A stretch of 64,000 nucleotides of DNA from Jejudonia soesokkakensis (lineage in GTDB: Bacteria > Bacteroidota > Bacteroidia > Flavobacteriales > Flavobacteriaceae): NCBI RefSeq assembly GCF_042664795.1, contig NZ_JBHTBN010000003.1, positions 319,246 through 383,245 on the forward strand, in the 5' to 3' direction. Shown piece after piece: positions 18,634-26,898 of this stretch; the stretch's first letter is position 1; each line of letters begins with the position of its first letter. The position numbers and the translations under genes are program-made. The notes under the pieces were generated by a model that saw only the letters and a list, made by a program, of their open reading frames with translations, did not search any database and had not been told where the DNA came from.

Positions 18634-19352
18634 TCAAATTTTTCCGCCATATCCGACAACGGCTTTTGATTGAAAATCGTTTCAGCAAATATTCACTCTA
18701 CGCTATTGGAGAAATCATCCTTGTGGTGATAGGTATTCTTATTGCACTTCAGATAAACAATTGGAACGAGGAGCGAAAAAATAATGCATTTGAAAAAGAA
18801 ATTCTTTCTCAAATTCAAGAAAATCTCATACAAGATCGCACTAATCTTATTAATATTAATATCTGGCAACAAAGGGCTTTTGAAGCCTCAGAGAAGCTAG
18901 TAAGTGATAGTCTTAGAGCAAAAAACAAGGATAGTGTTTCTCTTTGGTTGGGAGAGGTCGTTCATTTTAGCAGGTTTCAATCACTTACAAATTCGTACGA
19001 AGCACTTAAATCTGCTGGTCTTCAGACTGTAAAAAATAAAGAATTAAGAAACAGTTTAGGAATTTATTACGATGATAAAGTAAATCATGTCAATAAAGCT
19101 TTGTCAGATATTGAATATGCATTTAACTATCAATGGTTACCGTTGATGGAGGCTCACGCCTCTCACTTTGAATTTAGGAAAATTCTTGAGGTTGAGGATA
19201 TGCAGCGATTTTTTGCTGAAACAAATGTTTGGAGAATACTAATGTTAAACAGAGATAATATAAGAGCTTCCATAGCCAATTTACAAAATACTTTGGACGC
19301 GATCAATGTAACACTTTCGCTAATGCCCGAAAATTTAAACTCATCTGAATGA
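18630..19352 (+). CDS. DUF6090-family membrane protein, array copy 2
   Basis: 240 aa, the shortest copy. Head with RHIRQRLLIENRFSKYS, one membrane helix, ALQINNWNEERK. The family motif reads YEALKSAGLQTVKNKELRNS and is followed by LGIYY, placing it with the YY-type bodies (copies 3, 5, 6). Coupled by ATGA overlaps to copies 1 and 3. The first 96 bp differ from copy 3 at only 3 positions. The body is rich in charged residues and probably helical. Function unknown. Confidence 0.85.
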   Translation: MIKFFRHIRQRLLIENRFSKYSLYAIGEIILVVIGILIALQINNWNEERKNNAFEKEILSQIQENLIQDRTNLININIWQQRAFEASEKLVSDSLRAKNKDSVSLWLGEVVHFSRFQSLTNSYEALKSAGLQTVKNKELRNSLGIYYDDKVNHVNKALSDIEYAFNYQWLPLMEAHASHFEFRKILEVEDMQRFFAETNVWRILMLNRDNIRASIANLQNTLDAINVTLSLMPENLNSSE

Positions 19353-20095
19353 TCAAATTTTTCCGCCATATCCGCCAACGTCTTTTGATTGAAAATCGTT
19401 TCAGCAAATATTTACTCTACGCTATTGGAGAAATCATCCTTGTGGTCATTGGAATTTTAATCGCATTACAGTTTAACAACTGGAATAATGAAAGACAAAC
19501 AAAGAGTGTACAAATTAGGTACTTAAATGAAATAGCTAATAATTTAAAAACCGATTTGGACGACGTTAGATTTAATATAGGTTTTAATGAAAAAAGACTT
19601 AAAGCTTGTCGAATGGTTATAAAAAGCATTGACGAGAACGCTACATACTCTGATTCTCTAGACATCTATTATGGTAGTTTACTATATACAACAAGATCTG
19701 TAGTTAACTACAGTGCCTATGAAACGCTAAAGGCAAAGGGATTAGAAATTATTACAAATGACAGTTTAAGAAAAACCATAACTAAACTGTATTCGTTCTA
19801 TTATCAAAATGTTATTGATTTTGAAATTCAGGATGACCATGCATTGCAATATCAAATAGTAATGCCTACGGTTTTAAGTAGAATTGAAGTCAGAAAAAAG
19901 GAAGGTTCTGTAACAGGTGAACAGTTAGCAAAACCAACCAATTTTGAAGAACTTAAGAATGATGTGGAATTTAAAAATGCAATTGTTATGAATGAAGACT
20001 TAAGGGTTTATATGATTGATAACTATAAGGGTTTAGAGAAAAACATTTTGGAATGTTCAAAGCTTATTAATGAGGAGTTAAATAAATTAGAATGA
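19349..20095 (+). CDS. DUF6090-family membrane protein, array copy 3
   Basis: 248 aa. Head identical in protein to copy 2 for residues 1-21, then an ALQFNNWN box (Ile to Phe). The motif reads YETLKAKGLEIITNDSLRKT followed by a YSFYY segment. ATGA overlaps on both sides imply translational coupling. Same predicted topology: N-in, single helix, external ~200-residue body. Function unknown. Confidence 0.85.
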   Translation: MIKFFRHIRQRLLIENRFSKYLLYAIGEIILVVIGILIALQFNNWNNERQTKSVQIRYLNEIANNLKTDLDDVRFNIGFNEKRLKACRMVIKSIDENATYSDSLDIYYGSLLYTTRSVVNYSAYETLKAKGLEIITNDSLRKTITKLYSFYYQNVIDFEIQDDHALQYQIVMPTVLSRIEVRKKEGSVTGEQLAKPTNFEELKNDVEFKNAIVMNEDLRVYMIDNYKGLEKNILECSKLINEELNKLE

Positions 20096-20835
20096 TAAAG
20101 TTCTTCAAACACATACGCTATAAACTCATGGTAGAAAACAAAACAGGAAAGTATCTCAAATACGCCATAGGTGAAATTATCCTTGTGGTTATTGGAATTT
20201 TGATTGCGTTACAGATTAATAACTGGAATCAAAACAGACTAGTTAGTTTAGAGAAGGAAGAGCTTATTACAAAACTGCATTTAGAGTTTAAAGAAAATAA
20301 AAGAGCCATTAAAAATTATAAAATCGCCGAAGAACAAGCTATGAATTCAAGCATAACATTAATGAGCTTAATTGGTCTTAGTGAAGAAGAACTTGTAGCG
20401 CATAATTTAGATAGTTTATTGTTTGAATCATTCCCGTCAAACGAAATAGCATTTGCCAATAATGCTGTAAACAGTATTGTACAAAATGGACGATTAAAAC
20501 TTTTTAAGGACGATGAAATCAGTACGCTACTCTACCAATGGAATTCTTTAGCCGAAATTAGAAAAATTAGATTGGAAAAGCTCGATTCATGGAATAACAA
20601 CATTTTTCTACCCTATCTACTGCCTCATATCTCTTTTAAAGAAATGGATAACCATGGAAATTTTAAATGGTCAGGAACATCTAAAGTAAAACCCAATTAT
20701 TATTCCTTGTTTCAAAATGTAGCGTTCGAAAACTTGTTAGATAATGCCTTATGGCTTCATCAACAAGTTATTATTAGGATGGATGAAACCGAGACTCTTA
20801 TTGATAAAATAATTGAGGTAACAAAACCTAAATAA
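20092..20835 (+). CDS. DUF6090-family membrane protein, array copy 4
   Basis: 247 aa. The most divergent head (KHIRYKLMVENKTGKYLKY), but the helix and ALQINNWN box are intact. Motif: VNSIVQNGRLKLFKDDEIS, then LLYQWNSL. The C-terminal half (PYLLPHISF, a Gly-xx-x-Trp segment, FQNVAFENLLDN) is clearly homologous to the same region of copy 7, so these two are a subfamily pair separated by two genes. Starts in an ATGA overlap with copy 3. Function unknown. Confidence 0.85.
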   Translation: MIKFFKHIRYKLMVENKTGKYLKYAIGEIILVVIGILIALQINNWNQNRLVSLEKEELITKLHLEFKENKRAIKNYKIAEEQAMNSSITLMSLIGLSEEELVAHNLDSLLFESFPSNEIAFANNAVNSIVQNGRLKLFKDDEISTLLYQWNSLAEIRKIRLEKLDSWNNNIFLPYLLPHISFKEMDNHGNFKWSGTSKVKPNYYSLFQNVAFENLLDNALWLHQQVIIRMDETETLIDKIIEVTKPK

Positions 20836-20836
20836 C

Positions 20837-21619
20837 ATGATAAAATTCTTTCGCCATATCCGTCAACGCTTAATAAAAGAAAACCGTTTCAGCAAATATC
20901 TGCTCTACGCCATTGGCGAAATAGTTCTTGTAGTCATTGGGATTCTCATTGCTCTACAAATCAATAATTGGAATGAAGAACGGAAAGAAAAAATAGCTGA
21001 AGAGAATTTCTTTGAAAATGTCCTTATCGATTTAGAAAAAGACCAAACAAAACTGGAATACTATCAAAAATTCTACACGAAAAGGATAGCATATTTAGAT
21101 ACCCTTTTAACCTATGTTAGAAATCCAAATATAAAAATGGGTATTGAAAAATTTGGAATGTATGTGGAACCACTTTTTTACGCATCAGATCCAACCAATA
21201 ATAACACCACATTTGAATCTGCCAAGACATCTGGTGCTTTTAACACCTTTAAAGACAAAGAATTACTAAAACAACTTTCTCAGTACTATGCTGATTTTCC
21301 ATTAATCGAAAAATCATTTAGCTCAGTCCAGAGGTTTATCGAGAATCAATTTGAGCCAATCATGTACACCTTACCAGAAAGCTATATGACACAAGAAACT
21401 GGGAATCTGGTCATTAGTGAAGGAGACGTACAAGACTTTTACAATAAGATTGCAACCATAAAAGATTTCCGCAACATCACACCAGATTATGATGGATTGT
21501 TAAGGACTCCAATTATGGAAAATTATTTAATAGGAGATATGGGAAGATCTTTTGGCGCTTTAGCTGTAATTAAAGCGAGATATGGGATGCTTAGAAATCT
21601 CAAACTGAAATTAGAATAG
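20837..21619 (+). CDS. DUF6090-family membrane protein, array copy 5
   Basis: 260 aa. Standard head (RHIRQRLIKENRFSKYLLY) and ALQINNWNEERK box. Motif: FESAKTSGAFNTFKDKELLK followed by QLSQYY (YY-type body). The body contains an NNNTTFESA segment that resembles NNNTYKELL of copy 9. One base separates it from the stop of copy 4. Function unknown. Confidence 0.85.
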   Translation: MIKFFRHIRQRLIKENRFSKYLLYAIGEIVLVVIGILIALQINNWNEERKEKIAEENFFENVLIDLEKDQTKLEYYQKFYTKRIAYLDTLLTYVRNPNIKMGIEKFGMYVEPLFYASDPTNNNTTFESAKTSGAFNTFKDKELLKQLSQYYADFPLIEKSFSSVQRFIENQFEPIMYTLPESYMTQETGNLVISEGDVQDFYNKIATIKDFRNITPDYDGLLRTPIMENYLIGDMGRSFGALAVIKARYGMLRNLKLKLE

Positions 21620-21625
21620 AGAAAT

Positions 21626-22387
21626 ATGATTAAATTTTTTAGAAAAATCCGTCAACGATTACTTACTGAAAACAAATTCAGTAAATACCTCGTTTACGCT
21701 ATTGGTGAAATCATTCTTGTGGTTATTGGGATATTAATTGCATTGCAGATTAATAACTGGAATGAAGCCAAATCTGAACAAGGCATTGAAAATGCCTATA
21801 TGAAAAATCTTCTGGAAGATTTAGAAGATGATTTAGCCATCTACGATAAGTTTCAAAACAGCAATAATGAAGTTTATGCCTTGATAGATTCTATTATTCC
21901 AGGATTAAAAAGTGAAAATAGAAAAAACAATGTAAAAAAATTGGCCTATTGGTCCAGAATGGTAACAATAAAATGGACTATAATCCACACTGTTGACAGA
22001 ACGTATGAACAAATGAAAAGTTCAGGACACCTTCGGTTGGTCAGTGATAGTGAAGTTTCTGATGCCATTTCTAAATACTACAATTCGCTTTCGGAGTTTA
22101 ACGGTTACAATGAAGCTGGTATGTTGTGGGCAGCAGACTACGTAGAAGTGTTAGGGAAAATTTTTGATGCAGAAGTAATGCTAAAAATAATGCGTACTCG
22201 CCAAATGCAAAATGCAAGTGCAGATGATTTGCTCACTGAGGACCCAATTGTTCTTAATCAATTAATGAATAGTCTCAACTATTTCAATGGTGCTTTAAGT
22301 TTGGGTGAGAGCGTTAGTCTGAAAAAGGAAAAAGAAGCAAAAGAGTTAATCCGTTTAATTAAATCAAACTATGACTTGAGTTTATGA
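21626..22387 (+). CDS. DUF6090-family membrane protein, array copy 6
   Basis: 253 aa. Head RKIRQRLLTENKFSKYLVY, helix, ALQINNWNEAKS. Motif: YEQMKSSGHLRLVSDSEVS followed by DAISKYYNSL. A Trp-rich stretch (YWSRMVTIKWTI) precedes the motif. It starts 6 bp after copy 5 and ends in an ATGA overlap with copy 7. Function unknown. Confidence 0.85.
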   Translation: MIKFFRKIRQRLLTENKFSKYLVYAIGEIILVVIGILIALQINNWNEAKSEQGIENAYMKNLLEDLEDDLAIYDKFQNSNNEVYALIDSIIPGLKSENRKNNVKKLAYWSRMVTIKWTIIHTVDRTYEQMKSSGHLRLVSDSEVSDAISKYYNSLSEFNGYNEAGMLWAADYVEVLGKIFDAEVMLKIMRTRQMQNASADDLLTEDPIVLNQLMNSLNYFNGALSLGESVSLKKEKEAKELIRLIKSNYDLSL

Positions 22388-23133
22388 TTAAATTTTTTAG
22401 ACATATCCGTAAGCGCCTTGTTGTTGAAAATCGCTTTTCAAAATATTTGCTTTACGCCATAGGCGAAATAATCCTCGTGGTGATTGGGATTTTAATTGCG
22501 TTACAGATAAACAATTGGAACAACACTCAAATCAATAAAAAAGAGGAGCAGACCATTTTAAAGAACCTCAACTTTGAATTTAAAAAAAACAGGAGGGATC
22601 TTGAATTGGTAAAAAACAACTATTTAAGGTTTATTAATTCCACTAAAACTACATTAAATCTAATTGGAGAAAACAGAGAAACATTACAGCAACACAACAC
22701 AGACAGTCTTATATCTGAAAGCATCAATTATTACGATTATAGACCAACGGAAAATGTACTTTCAGACCTTATTTCATCTGGTAAATTAAAATTGATTGTA
22801 TCAGATTCTTTGCGATTGCATTTATTCCAATGGTCTAGTTTTTTAAATGAAAAAGAAGAGGCATGGGATACACTCGATGATTTCTCCCAAAATATGATGA
22901 TGCCATATCTTACAAAAAATGCATCTCTCAAAAACATAGACAGTTATGGTTTTTTGGATTGGAAAGCACCCTCTAAGTTGAACCCCGATACTTATAAAAT
23001 GTTTCAGGATATTGAATTTGAGAACAACATAGATAATCATGCTTGGAGCTTAACCAATTATATGTTAGCGTTGGAAAATCTTGAGAATACTATTGATAAA
23101 ATTTTAGTTGAAACGTCGAAAATTAAAGACTGA
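22384..23133 (+). CDS. DUF6090-family membrane protein, array copy 7
   Basis: 249 aa. Head RHIRKRLVVENRFSKYLLY, helix, ALQINNWN. Motif: LSDLISSGKLKLIVSDSLRL followed by HLFQWSSFL. The C-terminal half (PYLTKNASL, SYGFLDWKAPSK, FQDIEFENNIDN) aligns with copy 4 throughout. Separated from copy 8 by 3 bp. Function unknown. Confidence 0.85.
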   Translation: MIKFFRHIRKRLVVENRFSKYLLYAIGEIILVVIGILIALQINNWNNTQINKKEEQTILKNLNFEFKKNRRDLELVKNNYLRFINSTKTTLNLIGENRETLQQHNTDSLISESINYYDYRPTENVLSDLISSGKLKLIVSDSLRLHLFQWSSFLNEKEEAWDTLDDFSQNMMMPYLTKNASLKNIDSYGFLDWKAPSKLNPDTYKMFQDIEFENNIDNHAWSLTNYMLALENLENTIDKILVETSKIKD

Positions 23134-23136
23134 AAA

Positions 23137-23901
23137 GTGATTAAATTTTTCCGCCATATCCGTCAACGATTGCTTACTGAAAATAAATTCAGCAAATATC
23201 TTCTTTATGCGATAGGTGAGATCATCCTTGTTGTTATTGGTATTCTCATTGCACTACAAATCAATAATCTAAACGAAGAACGAAAGCAAAACAAGCTGGA
23301 AACTGAATACTTAGTGTCATTACAAGAAGAGTTTAGGTCAAATTTACAAGAGTTGAAAAGGGTAAAGGCGCAAAACGCCAAAAACTTAAGGCATGCTTCA
23401 GAATTGTCAAAACACACAGGTCCCAAAACTCCCACAATCTTCGATGAGCAATTTTCAAAATTGTTTTGGGGCGCATTCATAAATGAAGTACAATATAGGC
23501 CTGGGACGGGTATTATAAACGAAATTATCAGTTCAGGAAATCTAAGTATTATTAAAAATAGAAAGCTTAAAAAGGCATTGGCCTCTTTGGACGGTTTAAT
23601 GCTAAAAATTCGTTTTCAAGAAACTACAGAGCATGGGAATCAACGAGGAAAAATTTTTGATCTGGCCGATGAGACTGTCGGTCTTAGAAAAATGGAATTT
23701 GATGCCTTTGCTAATGATGAAATAGAAAATATTAAATTCATAGAAAGTAATCTTACACTTTTGCAATCCAGAAAATTTGATAATTTATTGGGAGGATTTA
23801 TTTCTACAGGAAGCTATTTACAAGACAATTATTACAACCAATTGCAGCAACAGTTAGAGGAAATCATTCAGATTATTGAAAGTCTAGTAAACAATTCATA
23901 A
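23137..23901 (+). CDS. DUF6090-family membrane protein, array copy 8 (GTG start)
   Basis: 254 aa, starting with GTG where all other copies have ATG; the repeated head fixes this start. The invariant Trp after the membrane helix is lost (ALQINNLNEERK). Motif: INEIISSGNLSIIKNRKLKK. Body related to copy 1 (KHTG segment, RPGTGIINEI). Weaker start codon and altered box may mean lower expression or relaxed constraint (inference). Function unknown. Confidence 0.84.
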   Translation: MIKFFRHIRQRLLTENKFSKYLLYAIGEIILVVIGILIALQINNLNEERKQNKLETEYLVSLQEEFRSNLQELKRVKAQNAKNLRHASELSKHTGPKTPTIFDEQFSKLFWGAFINEVQYRPGTGIINEIISSGNLSIIKNRKLKKALASLDGLMLKIRFQETTEHGNQRGKIFDLADETVGLRKMEFDAFANDEIENIKFIESNLTLLQSRKFDNLLGGFISTGSYLQDNYYNQLQQQLEEIIQIIESLVNNS

Positions 23902-23920
23902 AATTATAAAGTAATTGCTT

Positions 23921-24709
23921 ATGATTAAATTTTTCCGCCATATCCGCCAACGACTTATTGGAGAAAATCGATTTTCAAAATACCTCTTGTACGCCATTGG
24001 AGAAATCATCCTTGTCGTCATTGGAATTTTAATTGCCTTGAGCATCAATAATTGGAACGAAGATAGAAAAGAGCGTGCCAGAGAAGTGAATTACCTTAAG
24101 AATCTTAAAGCAGATCTTGTTAGTGAAATCAATAATAACGAGCATTTTGCCACATATCGCTTTAATAAGGCGAAAACTTGCACTATTCTTCTCAAAGAAA
24201 AAGAACCGGAAACTATCCAAGAAGTACAAGAGTATACAGATAGATATGAACATGTGTTTGTGTGGAATACGTTTGGACCTAATAACAATACCTATAAAGA
24301 ATTGCTTAGTTCTGGAAATCTTAGTCTAATTAAAAACGATTCAATAAAAAATGCAATAATAGAATTAGACAAACGCTATGCAGCAATTGCAACTGGAGAG
24401 GAGCACATGAGACGTGAATATGAAGCCTACTTATACGATACGAACGTTGAAAATATTGCAGCACTCGCTTTTTTTGATATGAATGACCCAGCGTATGGAT
24501 TTCCGAAGCGATTAAAGGCTGAAGATATTCCAGTATCAAAACATAGTGATATGATCAAAGACGCTCAATGGCAGCACAATAATGAACTCTTTAAAAATGG
24601 GCTACGACTTGCCATGATGAATAATAGTTTTTTAGCCGGAATTCATAAAGATTTGGTTGCATATCTACACCAACTAATACATCTAATTAATGAGGAAATT
24701 AAAAGGTAA
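23921..24709 (+). CDS. DUF6090-family membrane protein, array copy 9
   Basis: 262 aa from the ATG at 23921; a TTG two codons upstream is not needed. Head RHIRQRLIGENRFSKYLLY; the box reads ALSINNWNEDRK (Gln to Ser). Motif: YKELLSSGNLSLIKNDSIKN. It has the largest gap to its predecessor (19 bp). Last gene before the bidirectional terminator. Function unknown. Confidence 0.84.
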   Translation: MIKFFRHIRQRLIGENRFSKYLLYAIGEIILVVIGILIALSINNWNEDRKERAREVNYLKNLKADLVSEINNNEHFATYRFNKAKTCTILLKEKEPETIQEVQEYTDRYEHVFVWNTFGPNNNTYKELLSSGNLSLIKNDSIKNAIIELDKRYAAIATGEEHMRREYEAYLYDTNVENIAALAFFDMNDPAYGFPKRLKAEDIPVSKHSDMIKDAQWQHNNELFKNGLRLAMMNNSFLAGIHKDLVAYLHQLIHLINEEIKR

Positions 24710-24734
24710 TGATTTAAAAAAACATTAAAAAGCA

Positions 24735-24769
24735 CAAAAAAACCGCTCTGTATAAGAACGGTTTTTTTT
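24735..24769. terminator. bidirectional terminator between the DUF6090 array and nqrF
   Basis: An AAACCG...CGGTTT stem with one internal mismatch is flanked by an A run on the left and a T run on the right. It can end the + strand array and the - strand nqr operon, which converge here. Confidence 0.8.
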
Positions 24770-24812
24770 CTTGTAGTGAGATTTCTCTCATACGTTCGAA
24801 ATGATAATGAGG

Positions 24813-26120
24813 TTATCCTCCAAAATCATCAAAGCGAATGTGCTCATCTGGAATACCAAAATCTTCTCCCATTTTCTGCACTGCTTGGTTCATTAATGGA
24901 GGTCCACAGAAGTATAACTCGATATCTTCTGGAGTTTCGTGATGACTTAAATAATTATCGATCACTACCTGGTGTATAAATCCTACAAACCCATCACCTG
25001 GTCCATCTAAACTTTCTTTAACTTTCCAATTATCTTCTTCCATAGGTTCAGATAAAGCCATATAGAATTTAAAGTTATCAAATTCACGCTCCAATTTTCT
25101 GAAGTGTTCTATATAGAATAATTCTCTTTTTGAACGTCCTCCATACCAATAGGTTACTTTTCTACCAGTTTTTAAGGTGTTAAACAAGTGATATAAATGT
25201 GAACGCATTGGCGCCATTCCAGCTCCTCCACCTACGTAAAGCATTTCACTTTCAGAAGGATTAATAAAGAATTCGCCATACGGTCCAGAGATGACACACT
25301 TATCACCTCTCTTTAAGTTAAAAATGTAAGAAGACGCAATTCCAGGATTCACCTGCATCCATTGATTCTTAGCTCTATCCCATGGTGGCGTAGCAATACG
25401 TACGTTCAACATGATTTCACGCCCTTCGGCTGGATAAGAAGCCATTGAGTAAGCTCTTTCTACAGTTTCAGTATTCTTCATCACTAATGGCCAAAGACCA
25501 AACTTATCCCACTCTGCTTGAAATTTGTCGGGTGTTTCGTGCTCTTCGGGGTGTGCTGTGATATCAATATCTTCATATTTAACTTCGCATGGCGGAATTT
25601 CGATCTGAATGTATCCACCAGCTTTGTAGTTCATGTCCTCTGGGATCTCAACTACAAACTCTTTGATAAACGAAGCTACATTGTAATTACGAACTACAAC
25701 GGCGTCCCACTTTTTAATTCCGAAAACCTCTTCAGGAATATGAATATTCATATCCTGTTTAACTTTTACCTGACACGATAGACGTGCTCCGTCTTTTAAT
25801 TCTTTTCTGCTGAAGTGTGGTGTTTCCGTAGGCAATGCCTCTCCTCCACCTTCTAGGACGTGACATTCACATTGGATGCAAGTTCCACCTCCTCCACAAG
25901 CGGAAGGTAAAAAGATCTTTTGATTCCCTAAAGTTGAAAGTAAGGTTCCTCCACTTTCTACTTCAATCACCTTCTCGTCATTAATGGTAATTTTTACCGG
26001 TCCCGAAGGAGATAGTTTTTGTTTTGTAAATAATAAGAGCGCGACCAAAAGTAACGTTAGAACCAAAAAGGCCACAACAGTTGCTACAATAACGCCTACG
26101 ATACTAGCTGCTAAAAACAT
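24813..26120 (-). CDS. nqrF: Na+-NQR subunit F (NADH dehydrogenase, FAD and 2Fe-2S)
   Basis: Electron-input subunit of the sodium-pumping NADH:quinone reductase; 435 aa. One N-terminal membrane helix (residues ~5-30), then a ferredoxin-type domain with cluster cysteines in CGGGGTCIQCEC and LSCQVKV, an FAD domain with the RAYSMASYP motif, and an NADH domain with YVGGGAGMAPMRSH and FCGPPLMN. It is ~25 residues longer than classic NqrF because of an acidic insert after YEDIDI (EEHETPDKF). Last gene of the operon, 1 bp after nqrE. Confidence 0.95.
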   Translation of the reverse strand: MFLAASIVGVIVATVVAFLVLTLLLVALLLFTKQKLSPSGPVKITINDEKVIEVESGGTLLSTLGNQKIFLPSACGGGGTCIQCECHVLEGGGEALPTETPHFSRKELKDGARLSCQVKVKQDMNIHIPEEVFGIKKWDAVVVRNYNVASFIKEFVVEIPEDMNYKAGGYIQIEIPPCEVKYEDIDITAHPEEHETPDKFQAEWDKFGLWPLVMKNTETVERAYSMASYPAEGREIMLNVRIATPPWDRAKNQWMQVNPGIASSYIFNLKRGDKCVISGPYGEFFINPSESEMLYVGGGAGMAPMRSHLYHLFNTLKTGRKVTYWYGGRSKRELFYIEHFRKLEREFDNFKFYMALSEPMEEDNWKVKESLDGPGDGFVGFIHQVVIDNYLSHHETPEDIELYFCGPPLMNQAVQKMGEDFGIPDEHIRFDDFGG

Positions 26121-26121
26121 A

Positions 26122-26859
26122 TTATTCCTGTGTTATTTCTGAAACTTCTACTAGAGCCGTTTCGGTTTCACTTTCTATTTTTTCTTCAATTATTGATCCT
26201 ACGTTAGAACCATCCCCTTCTAATGAGGTTGTATCTTCATCACCTCCAGTTAACATTCCTCCAAAACTCATAAAACCAATCGCCATTAATCCCGTGATGA
26301 TAAAAGTAATTCCGAGTCCGCGTAAAGGTGCTGGCACATTACTATATCTAATTTTCTCGCGAATGGCTGCAATCGCGACAATTGCTAAGAACCATCCAAT
26401 TCCTGAGCTGAAGCCGTAGTTTAGGGCCAGTCCAAAAGTTTCGATCTCACGTGATTGCATAAATAATGAGCCTCCTAAGATGGCACAGTTTACTGCAATT
26501 AGAGGTAAGAAAATACCTAATGAGTTATACAAAGAAGGTGAAAATTTCTCTACAATGATTTCAACTAGTTGTACCATCGTCGCAATCGTTGCGATAAAAA
26601 GAATAAATGACAAAAAACTAAGGTCATATTCTGCGTACTCTGCTCCTAACCATGCAAGAGCACCCTCCTGAAGGATATACTGATCCAATAACCAGTTTAA
26701 GGGTACCGTTACTGTTAAAACGAATATTACTGCAGCTCCAAGACCCACAGCTGTACTTACCTTTTTTGATACTGCCAAGTATGAACACATACCCAAAAAG
26801 TATGCAAATACCATGTTATCAACGAAGATAGATTTGAAAAAAAGTTCAATGTGTTCCAT
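26122..26859 (-). CDS. nqrE: Na+-NQR subunit E
   Basis: Six-helix membrane subunit that holds, with NqrD, an intramembrane Fe centre on the Na+ path. Conserved parts include FAYFLGMCSYLAVSK (Cys near residue 26) and NCAILGGSLF (Cys near residue 120). At 245 aa it is ~40 residues longer than typical NqrE because of a C-terminal acidic tail rich in Glu, Thr and Ser after FGGMLTGG. Its ATG lies 10 bp from the heptamer repeat of the upstream four-helix-bundle cassette. Confidence 0.94.
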   Translation of the reverse strand: MEHIELFFKSIFVDNMVFAYFLGMCSYLAVSKKVSTAVGLGAAVIFVLTVTVPLNWLLDQYILQEGALAWLGAEYAEYDLSFLSFILFIATIATMVQLVEIIVEKFSPSLYNSLGIFLPLIAVNCAILGGSLFMQSREIETFGLALNYGFSSGIGWFLAIVAIAAIREKIRYSNVPAPLRGLGITFIITGLMAIGFMSFGGMLTGGDEDTTSLEGDGSNVGSIIEEKIESETETALVEVSEITQE

Positions 26860-26869
26860 TTATTTCAAG

Positions 26870-26898
26870 TATTCAGTAAATCAGTATGCAGTAATCAG
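26870..26898. repeat. heptamer repeat array, nqrE-side end of cassette
   Basis: Four tandem units on the + strand: TATTCAG, TAAATCAG (8 bp), TATGCAG, TAATCAG. They are inverted relative to the array at 27293-27348 (CTGnnTA). The last unit contains the stop codon of the four-helix-bundle gene. Confidence 0.8.

Larger units (their letters stand above)
17869..24709 (+). repeat. nine-fold tandem DUF6090 gene array with repeated ~140-bp heads
   Basis: Nine paralogous genes follow each other with gaps of -4 to +19 bp. The first ~46 codons of each (basic N-terminus, one transmembrane helix, ALQINNWN box) are near-repeats in DNA and protein, while the remaining ~200 codons diverge strongly apart from one shared motif near residue 110-130, of the form xxLxSSGxLxxIKNxxLR. 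Together they form one apparent transcription unit. Confidence 0.9.

Noticed and set aside
17869..24709. prophage or integron cassette array
   Set aside because: No integrase, structural phage genes or attC-like recombination sites; all nine genes are members of one family and overlap one another.
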